Origin: Alphaproteobacteria bacterium
GTDB lineage: Bacteria > Pseudomonadota > Alphaproteobacteria > UBA7887
Length of the DNA stretch: 36,169 nucleotides
Direction: 5' to 3'
Assembly: GCA_028289725.1 (NCBI GenBank)
Contig: JANQOH010000447.1
Location: forward strand, 1-36,169
Shown: piece after piece, positions 20,543-27,133 of the stretch
Numbering within the stretch: the stretch's first letter is position 1
Layout of the letters: each line of letters opens with the position of its first letter
Translations under genes and position numbers: made by a program
The notes under the pieces: generated by a model
What the model saw: the letters and a program-made list of their open reading frames with translations, nothing else
Database searches by the model: none
Told to the model about the DNA's origin: nothing

Positions 20543-20568
20543 ACCCGTCGTCCCAGCTCACGACGGGT
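20543..20568. promoter_or_regulatory. perfect 9-bp inverted repeat (hairpin) between SBP copies 2 and 3
   Basis: ACCCGTCGT (20543-20551) / ACGACGGGT (20560-20568), 8-nt loop CCCAGCTC; lies 26 bp upstream of the copy-3 ATG (20595). Confidence 0.5.
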
Positions 20569-20594
20569 CATCAAGTCATGGAAGTGAGAAAGAT

Positions 20595-21692
20595 ATGACC
20601 CGTAAATCCCCGTCCCGCCGTGGTTTCCTCAAGGGCGCGGCCGTCGGTGCCGTCGCTGCATCATCGCTGCCCGCGCCAGCAATCGCGCAAGGCAATGTGC
20701 AATGGAAGATGGTCACGACATGGCCGAAGAATTTTCCAGGACTTGGCACCGGCGCCCAACGAATCGCCGATCGCATTGACGCGCTGACCGACGGACGATT
20801 GAAGGTAAAACTGTTCGCGGCTGGCGAGTTGGTCCCCGCGTTCGAGGCGTTCGACGCGGTGCGCGATGGCATCGCGGAAATGACGCACGACGCCGCTTAT
20901 TATTGGGTAGCCAAGCACAAAAGCATGCCGTTCTTCTGCACGGTTCCGGGCGGCCTGACCCAACAGGAGCACATGGGATGGATCTACCATGGCGGCGGTC
21001 AAGCGCTCTGGGACGAACTTTATGCTGAGTTTGGATTGAAGGCGTTTCTTGCTGGTGGCACCGGTGTTCAGATGGGCGGCTGGTTCCAAAAGGAGATCAA
21101 CAGCCTCGACGACCTTCAAGGACTGAAAATGCGCATCCCGGGCCTCGGCGCGGAAGTCATCAACCGATTGGGCGGCACCGCCGTCAATATGCCAGGCGGC
21201 GAAATCATGCCGGCATTGCAGTCCGGCGTGATCGACGCGACCGAATGGGTCGGCCCTTGGAACGATCTCGCCTTCGGTTTCTACAAGATCGCCAAATACT
21301 ATTACGGCCCAGGCTTCCACGAGCCGAGTTCGGCTCTCGAAGTCATGGTGTCGAAGGACAAGTTCGAGGAGCTGCCGAGCGACTTGCAGGCGGCTGTCGA
21401 AAACGCGTGCATGGCCGAAAACGGATATATGCTGAGCGAGTTCACGGCCGGCAATAGCGCCGCACAAGCAACCCTGACCGGTGAACATGGCGTTTCGATC
21501 GGCAGTTTCCCCGACGATGTGGTGAAAGCCGCCTACGGCGCCGCGGTGGATGTCCTGCACGAAACCGCAGACGTCGACGATCTGGGCAAACGCATCTTCG
21601 ACAGTTGGTGGAAGTTCCGACAGGAAGCGATCGACCGCGCCCCATTCGCCGAACAGGGCTACATGAACAATCGCGGTCTTGCTAACGCTTAG
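20595..21692 (+). CDS. TRAP transporter substrate-binding protein (FcbT1/TakP-like), copy 3
   Basis: MTRKSPSRRGFLKGAAVGAVAASSLPAPAIAQ Tat signal; WKMVTTWPKNFPGLGTGAQRIADRIDALTDGRLKVKLFAAGELVPAFEAFDAVRDG...GVIDATEWVGPWNDLAFGFYKIAKYYYGPGFHEPSSALEVMV. ORF track start (TTG 20529) rejected because it spans the hairpin. Confidence 0.95.
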   Translation: MTRKSPSRRGFLKGAAVGAVAASSLPAPAIAQGNVQWKMVTTWPKNFPGLGTGAQRIADRIDALTDGRLKVKLFAAGELVPAFEAFDAVRDGIAEMTHDAAYYWVAKHKSMPFFCTVPGGLTQQEHMGWIYHGGGQALWDELYAEFGLKAFLAGGTGVQMGGWFQKEINSLDDLQGLKMRIPGLGAEVINRLGGTAVNMPGGEIMPALQSGVIDATEWVGPWNDLAFGFYKIAKYYYGPGFHEPSSALEVMVSKDKFEELPSDLQAAVENACMAENGYMLSEFTAGNSAAQATLTGEHGVSIGSFPDDVVKAAYGAAVDVLHETADVDDLGKRIFDSWWKFRQEAIDRAPFAEQGYMNNRGLANA

Positions 21693-21731
21693 GCGCCTGC
21701 AACCAGAAAGGGAAAGCGCCAACGCCCTATT

Positions 21732-21766
21732 GCCAGACGCCCAACTTCCGATAAATGGAGTCTGGC
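21732..21766. terminator. inverted repeat downstream of third SBP gene
   Basis: GCCAGAC (21732-21738) / GTCTGGC (21760-21766), loop ~21 nt, ~40 bp after the copy-3 stop codon; weak terminator candidate. Confidence 0.3.
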
Positions 21767-21862
21767 GTAAGGTTGACGCAGACCCCTCGATCCCGGCTTC
21801 GATGACTGGATGGCCACGGCAGTGGTCGGGGTTCACGCGGCCAAAATGGATAACACCGGGGC

Positions 21863-22651
21863 ATGGCTGTGCTGATCCAAAGCGTTTCCAAGACCCACCT
21901 TGTCCTTGGCGACAAGGCGCTTGCCGCGCTTGAAGCAAAACCGACCGAAAGTGTCGAAGGCCGCGTCGGCGGACGCACGTTTCAGGCAAGAGTAGCCATT
22001 CCCCACTATGCAGAGAATGTTGCGCGACACTATGCCGACCTTGCACTCGCCGGATTAGAACAGATATGCAACGCTACCGAGGTTGCCCGGCCATTTCGCG
22101 ACTTTGGTTTGTTCTGTACTTTCGACGCTGCGACTGAACTACAGGTTCACGATTCCGACCTAAACCTGGATGAGAACATCCGAACGCTCATTCAGCGCTT
22201 CGGGCCGGTCGTGATCACGAATGCGTATTTGCCCGAACGTGATCGCAAAGCCGACCAAACAAACATATTTCCGCACTTGCAATTTCATTTCGATCGCGGA
22301 CGCAATCAGCCGACCCAGACATCGCTGTTCTATCGTGATCCTTTTGACCCTGTTCAGGCTGCGCCACGCGAGTCATCGACCGTTCACTGCGCAAACATCG
22401 TCGCCCACTTGCAACATGCCAAGGAAACCGGCCAGGCCGCTGAAAGCCTGGCATGGCGCGGCTTCTACAACATATTTGAGGACGAAGACCTAGATAGCCT
22501 TATCGGCAATATATTATTCGAACACCGCTGGGACGGGCCCCAAGGTACGGGCGAGATCGCGGTTTTGTTCAATGGGACCGTCTTGCACGCAAGTTACTAT
22601 CGACGCACAGCGTTGAGGGGATACCCAATCAGTGTGCGCTATCTCAGGTAG
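21863..22651 (+). CDS. uncharacterised protein; candidate divergent TauD/TfdA-like Fe(II)/2-oxoglutarate oxygenase
   Basis: 262 aa. IRTLIQRFGPVVITNAYLPE resembles TauD N-terminal strand pattern; HFD (His142-x-Asp144) in FPHLQFHFDRGRNQPTQTSLFYRDP resembles TauD WHTDVTF..PPMASILYA; C-terminal GEIAVLFNGTVLHASYYRRTALRGYPISVRYL resembles the distal His...Arg segment. Inference by eye. Confidence 0.5.
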   Translation: MAVLIQSVSKTHLVLGDKALAALEAKPTESVEGRVGGRTFQARVAIPHYAENVARHYADLALAGLEQICNATEVARPFRDFGLFCTFDAATELQVHDSDLNLDENIRTLIQRFGPVVITNAYLPERDRKADQTNIFPHLQFHFDRGRNQPTQTSLFYRDPFDPVQAAPRESSTVHCANIVAHLQHAKETGQAAESLAWRGFYNIFEDEDLDSLIGNILFEHRWDGPQGTGEIAVLFNGTVLHASYYRRTALRGYPISVRYLR

Positions 22652-22713
22652 AACGAAGCCGTTGGCCAGGTTGGCAGACTCGCCGAAATTCCCGGAAATC
22701 CTAGATTCTAAGC

Positions 22714-23382
22714 GTGGAATTGGTTCCGGAGAGCCGTGCCACCTCGTGCATAGAATTGGGTTACCGAAATATGCGTCTCTTTAGACGGCCATCGACTCCC
22801 GCCATAACGAACACTGCCCGAACGGAGGCGCGGACTGTCGTCGCGAGCAAAAATGACACCGGTCGCGTGTGCGGCGCACATTGCACCGTAAAGTGTCAGA
22901 AATGTGGATCGGTGGCGTGCCGTTGCGAGTGCACGCCTGACTGCGAACTAGCGTCGCGTGCGCTATCCAGCGAGCCTGACGCGTTTCCGGTTGAGCACCA
23001 TATCGTGCCGTTAGTATACGAACTGAAACGTCTCCGCTCATTCACACCATGTTGGTCGTGCGAAGGCCACAACGACAACACCGGCAAGCTGCACCGAGTA
23101 CCCAGCGTTTGGTTCTATTGCGAGTCCGTCGTTCAGGCGCGCCTTTTGTCAGAAGGCATCGAAAAACTGGCAATCCAAAAACGACTCAACGCGGGTTGGC
23201 ACGTGGTGATCGCCGTCGCCGAACCGGACAATCCGGATACCCTCTACAAGCTGGAACCGGCGATTGAGGTGGGTCGTGACATTAGTCTCGATCAATTGCG
23301 TGCCGACGTTCGAACGATCGCGGACAACTTAAACCACCATGTTCTTGACGCCGCGACAGCGCTGGCCGGACAGCCGGCCTGA
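22714..23382 (+). CDS. uncharacterised Cys-rich protein with PCWSCEGH motif
   Basis: 222 aa from GTG 22714 (alternative ATG 22771, MRLFRRP). N-terminal CGAHCTVKCQKCGSVACRCECTPDC (8 Cys in 25 aa), then FPVEHHIVPLVYELKRLRSFTPCWSCEGHNDNTGKLHRVPSVWFYCES. Ordered, protein-like composition but no family recognised with confidence. Confidence 0.65.
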   Translation: MELVPESRATSCIELGYRNMRLFRRPSTPAITNTARTEARTVVASKNDTGRVCGAHCTVKCQKCGSVACRCECTPDCELASRALSSEPDAFPVEHHIVPLVYELKRLRSFTPCWSCEGHNDNTGKLHRVPSVWFYCESVVQARLLSEGIEKLAIQKRLNAGWHVVIAVAEPDNPDTLYKLEPAIEVGRDISLDQLRADVRTIADNLNHHVLDAATALAGQPA

Positions 23383-23386
23383 CCCG

Positions 23387-24778
23387 CTAACCGTAGAACA
23401 CTTTGGGGAGCCAGGTCGCCATTTCGGGAATGGCGGCAATGATGACCAGCATCAAGAGTTGCAACACGACGAACGGTGCGACGCCGCGATAGATGTCGGT
23501 TGTCTTGACGCTGTCGGGCGCCACGCCGCGCAAATAGAACAGCGCGAAACCGAACGGCGGCGTCAGATACGACGCCTGGATGTTGACGGCGATCATGATC
23601 GCGAACCAGACCGGACTGATCCCCTCATACATCAAAATCGCGGGCCCGACGATTGGCACCACGACGAAGACGATTTCAATGAAGTCGAGGAAGAAGCCGA
23701 GGACGAACATCAGCACCATGGTGAGCAACATGGCGCCGAAAACACCGCCCGGCAGATTTAGCAGGAACTCCGCAACGATTTCATCGCCCTCAAAACCGCG
23801 GAACACAAGGCTGAACAATTGCGCGCCAATCAGGATCACGAACACCATGGCCGAGACCTTGGCGGTCGAGCGCATGACGTCGATCAGATTTTCGCGCGTC
23901 AACTGCTTGCGGAACGCGGCGAGGACTAAGGCGCCCATGGCACCGACGCCAGCGGCTTCGGTCGGTGTCGCCAAACCAACCAAGATCGAGCCAAGGACCA
24001 GCACGATCAGCAACAGGGGAGGCAATAAGACCTTCAGCACGCGTCCTGTCATTTCGGCGGGTGGAATGGCCGCGCGCTCCTCCGCGGGAACCGAGGGCAT
24101 GCGTTCCGGGTAGATCGTCGCATAGATGAATTGCCAAAGAATGTAGAGCCCAACCAAGGCGAAACCCGGAATCAGCGCACCAACGAACAAATCAGCGACG
24201 CTGACCGGTTCGGGCGCGAAGTTCCCCGCCGCGAGTTGCGCTTGCTGATAGGCCGCTGAAATCTGGTCGCCAAGCAAGATCAGCACGATTGAAGGCGGAA
24301 TGATCTGGCCCAACGTGCCAGCGGCGCAAATCGATCCGCAGGAGATTGGCGCGGCGTATCCGCGCTTGAGCATGGTCGGGAGCGACAGCAGCCCCATTGT
24401 CACCACCGTCGCCCCGACAATACCTGTCGACGCGGCGAGCAAAGCACCGACAACGCTAACCGCAATGCCGAGGCCGCCGCGCACGCCACTCAAAACAAGC
24501 GCCATGGTGTCGAGCAGCGCCTCGGCGAGCTTCGAACGTTCGAGCATGACGCCCATGAACACGAACAACGGCACGGCGATCAGAAGATCGTTGGTCATGA
24601 TGCCGTAGATCCGGTTCGGCAGCGCCTGGACGAACACCATGTCGAAGACGCCGAACGACGCGCCCAGGAATGCAAAGAGCAACGCCACACCGGATAAGGT
24701 ATAGGCAACCGGAAAACCGAGTAGCAGCGCCCCACACAAAGTGAGGATCATCGCGATGATGTAGAGTTCGTAGGTCAC
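23387..24778 (-). CDS. TRAP transporter large permease (DctM/FcbT3-like)
   Basis: MTYELYIIAMILTLCGALLLGFPVAYTLSGVALLFAFLG...FVFMGVMLERSKLAEALLDTMALVLSGVRGGLGIAVSVVGALLAASTGIVGATVVTMGLLSLPTMLKRGY...GSICAAGTLGQIIPPSIVLILLGDQ. Confidence 0.95.
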   Translation of the reverse strand: MTYELYIIAMILTLCGALLLGFPVAYTLSGVALLFAFLGASFGVFDMVFVQALPNRIYGIMTNDLLIAVPLFVFMGVMLERSKLAEALLDTMALVLSGVRGGLGIAVSVVGALLAASTGIVGATVVTMGLLSLPTMLKRGYAAPISCGSICAAGTLGQIIPPSIVLILLGDQISAAYQQAQLAAGNFAPEPVSVADLFVGALIPGFALVGLYILWQFIYATIYPERMPSVPAEERAAIPPAEMTGRVLKVLLPPLLLIVLVLGSILVGLATPTEAAGVGAMGALVLAAFRKQLTRENLIDVMRSTAKVSAMVFVILIGAQLFSLVFRGFEGDEIVAEFLLNLPGGVFGAMLLTMVLMFVLGFFLDFIEIVFVVVPIVGPAILMYEGISPVWFAIMIAVNIQASYLTPPFGFALFYLRGVAPDSVKTTDIYRGVAPFVVLQLLMLVIIAAIPEMATWLPKVFYG

Positions 24779-24793
24779 GCCGCCCCTCCCCGG

Positions 24794-25336
24794 CTAAAGC
24801 GCGTGCTCGTGCTCTTCCGGCGGTTTGTGTTCGATACCGCGGAGGGTTGCGACGGAATGAATAATCAGCGAAATGCCCTGCAGAATCATCGTGCCCGCAA
24901 AGATCCAGATGCAGGTCTTGAGGATGTAGACAAAGTGCAGTCCGCGTTCCTCCAACGAACCTTCGAGCTGCTGCCAACTATTCAGCACATAGTCGAGCGA
25001 GAAATAGATGATGACCGCGCTGACCGGAATCAGGAACGCGATTGTCCCGAAGATATCGACCCACGCCTTCGCCCGTTCGCCCATCTTCAGATAGAAGACA
25101 TCGACCCGAACATGTTCGTTGTGGAGCAACGTATAGGCGGCGCAGAGCAGGAACACGAATGAGTGCATGAAGCGCACCGATTCCTGCATCCAAATGAAGC
25201 CGATGTTAAAGCCGTAGCGCAGCACGACGATGACCACCGTCACGACGACCATCACCAAAGTGAACCACGAAATCGCGCGGCCCAGCCGGTCGTTGAAGGC
25301 GTCAATGACGCGCGCCAACCCGAGCAGAAAAGTCAT
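24794..25336 (-). CDS. TRAP transporter small permease (DctQ/FcbT2-like)
   Basis: ISWFTLVMVVVTVVIVVLRYGFNIGFIWMQESVRFMHSFVFLLCAAYTLLHNEHVRVDVFYLKMGERAKAWVDIFGTI; 4-TM DctQ signature, immediately upstream of dctM. Confidence 0.94.
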   Translation of the reverse strand: MTFLLGLARVIDAFNDRLGRAISWFTLVMVVVTVVIVVLRYGFNIGFIWMQESVRFMHSFVFLLCAAYTLLHNEHVRVDVFYLKMGERAKAWVDIFGTIAFLIPVSAVIIYFSLDYVLNSWQQLEGSLEERGLHFVYILKTCIWIFAGTMILQGISLIIHSVATLRGIEHKPPEEHEHAL

Positions 25337-25541
25337 TGCTTAAGGGCCATCCGCAGAATCCCCCGCATCCCTTAACCACCACCGGCGTGCCCACCGGCTA
25401 TGTCCCCCTGAGCCCCGCCTCGCCTCAACCGTGCCATTATTCGGTCAGGTTGAAGTGAACGGCGCTCGCCGCCGAAGTTAGAGAATTCCCAAGCCAAGAC
25501 CAAGCGTTTCCCGCCGGGCACATCGAATTGCCGGCTCCAAT

Positions 25542-25576
25542 ACAAAAAAATTTCGCTCAAAGAACGATTTTTTTGT
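25542..25576. promoter_or_regulatory. AT-rich inverted repeat upstream of dctQM
   Basis: ACAAAAAAAT (25542-25551) / ATTTTTTTGT (25567-25576), 15-nt spacer. Confidence 0.4.
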
Positions 25577-25579
25577 CGG

Positions 25580-25602
25580 GCGCCCACAGTCCACTTGGGC
25601 GC
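25580..25602. promoter_or_regulatory. 7-bp inverted repeat adjacent to AT-rich repeat
   Basis: GCGCCCA (25580-25586) / TGGGCGC (25596-25602), 9-nt loop. Confidence 0.35.
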
Positions 25603-25615
25603 ATAACTATTTGAT

Positions 25616-25625
25616 ATCACGTGAT
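25616..25625. promoter_or_regulatory. 10-bp perfect palindrome, candidate operator
   Basis: ATCACGTGAT in the dctQ / TetR intergenic region. Confidence 0.35.
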
Positions 25626-25648
25626 TTTTTGCTCCACTCACGCGACGA

Positions 25649-25682
25649 TGTGAACAAGATTCTTTGACGTTGTGAAAAAGAT
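25649..25682. repeat. direct repeat of a 12-mer at 22-bp spacing
   Basis: TGTGAACAAGAT (25649-25660) and TGTGAAAAAGAT (25671-25682), 11/12 identical, about two helical turns apart. Confidence 0.45.
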
Positions 25683-26115
25683 CATCGGGCCTCGGTGAGA
25701 CCCTTCACAGCCCCGTGACCGCGGCCCTGGCATAACCGTTTCAGCAGACAGACACCAAGGCGGCACAGAGGACGCGCCGCCGACAGAACCGAAAGAGACG
25801 AGATGTTTCACCAGGTCAACACCAGCAAAACCCGGCGCTCTGTATGCCGACGCAGGGTGCGCCCAAGCCGCAAGGAGGGCCTCGTAGAATTATAGGTTTC
25901 GCCGGCGAATCCGCCGGACACGGAACTTCGTTGGGGCCGAACGGACTCCCCGCTCGCGCGGTCACTAACGAAGTCGATGCGATCTCCGGTCCGCAGCATC
26001 CCCAGCACCTGCACACCGCGAGCCGGGATCGTCCGCCGCCCCTCCGTCTTCCCAGCGGGGGGGCGGCACGTTTTCTCAAAAGCAGATTTCTGCTCAATTT
26101 CAGCGCAATGGATAG

Positions 26116-26144
26116 TTTTCACGCCTCAGACGTTTAGGTATAGT
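26116..26144 (+). promoter_or_regulatory. sigma70-like promoter for TetR regulator
   Basis: TTTTCA (26116-26121) - 17 bp - TATAGT (26139-26144), 31 bp before ATG 26176. Confidence 0.35.
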
Positions 26145-26175
26145 CGCGGCTTCGGACAGCCATGAGCAGAGGCCT

Positions 26176-26895
26176 ATGAGCCAAAGCGTCGACGCCGCCC
26201 TCAAGACTTTATGCAGCGATCCCACCTGTTGTCGGGAGCGCCTTCTCCACACCGCCGGAATTATTTACGCGGAACGCGGCTATGACGCGGCCTCGACGCG
26301 CGAGCTGACCAAGGCCGCCGGGGTCAATCTGGCAGCAATTGCCTATTATTTCGGCGGCAAAGATGGACTGCAGGCCGCCGTTATTGATCACGTGGTGGAA
26401 GAATGCCGCGAGCGCACCTGGGCGGTTTTTGAGCATTTGGACCGATCGATCGACGAAGCCCACGGTGACAAGGAGGCGCTGGCCACCGCTACGGCTTTGT
26501 TCGCCGAATCATTTCTCCGCGCCGCGCTGCCCGTGAACCGGGAAACCTGGTGGGTGACGATTCTGACGCGGGCCATGGGCAGTTTGCCCGAGCCAGAGGC
26601 GCCGCTGTATGAAACGGTCTTCTTGCCCGCACACAAAATACTGCGCCGCTTGGTGACCGCGGCGACTGGTGAGACCGACCCTGATCGCCAGGGAATCGTC
26701 ACCGAAGCGCTGGTCGGTGATTTCCTGACCTTTTGCAAGAACTATTCGGTCGTTCTTCGAAGCCTCGGGTGGGACGACTTCAGCGATCCCCATATCGACC
26801 AAATTGTCGCGGTTGTCGCCCGTCGGATGCAGGCGCGTCTCGGCCTGCCGCAGATACCGCTCGCAGAGCGGTCGGCGAAGCTCGCCGCCGAATAG
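26176..26895 (+). CDS. TetR/AcrR family transcriptional regulator with CerR-like C-terminal domain
   Basis: RLLHTAGIIYAERGYDAASTRELTKAAGVNLAAIAYYFGGKDGLQAAVIDHVVEECRERTWAVFEHLDRS; helix-turn-helix YYFGGKDGL signature. Confidence 0.92.
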   Translation: MSQSVDAALKTLCSDPTCCRERLLHTAGIIYAERGYDAASTRELTKAAGVNLAAIAYYFGGKDGLQAAVIDHVVEECRERTWAVFEHLDRSIDEAHGDKEALATATALFAESFLRAALPVNRETWWVTILTRAMGSLPEPEAPLYETVFLPAHKILRRLVTAATGETDPDRQGIVTEALVGDFLTFCKNYSVVLRSLGWDDFSDPHIDQIVAVVARRMQARLGLPQIPLAERSAKLAAE

Positions 26896-26903
26896 AGATT
26901 CGC

Positions 26904-27125
26904 GTGGCCGATCGCCCGCGCCATCACAAACCATTGCCAAAAAGATTCGGCGTCGCCATGACGACCGAAGCTTATGCCAATCTACGGGAACTCGCGGACG
27001 AAAGTTGCCTAGGCAACAACTACGTGCTCACTGTGCTTCTGGAAAACATGGACACGATCATCGACCGCGACGCGTTTCGACGCGCGGTCGAGGACCTCAT
27101 CGAAACGCACCGCAAACCCGACTGA
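26904..27125 (+). CDS. small hypothetical protein, possibly ribbon-helix-helix fold
   Basis: GTG start: VADRPRHHKPLPKRFGVAMTTEAYANLRELADESCLGNNYVLTVLLENMDTIIDRDAFRRAVEDLIETHRKPD; 'F.V.MT.EAY..LRELA.ES.L..N.VL..LLEN' resembles RHH/CopG-type pattern. Confidence 0.5.
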   Translation: MADRPRHHKPLPKRFGVAMTTEAYANLRELADESCLGNNYVLTVLLENMDTIIDRDAFRRAVEDLIETHRKPD

Positions 27126-27133
27126 AACTCCTC

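Noticed and set aside
20661-22046. 461-aa minus-strand ORF
   Set aside because: Antisense to SBP copy 3 and its downstream gap; composition is an antisense-frame artefact.
25808-26165. Overlapping 62-104 aa ORFs on both strands in the intergenic region (e.g. 25844-26137 +, 25808-26122 -)
   Set aside because: Mutually overlapping in several frames, no recognisable domain, biased composition; not supported as CDS without conservation data.
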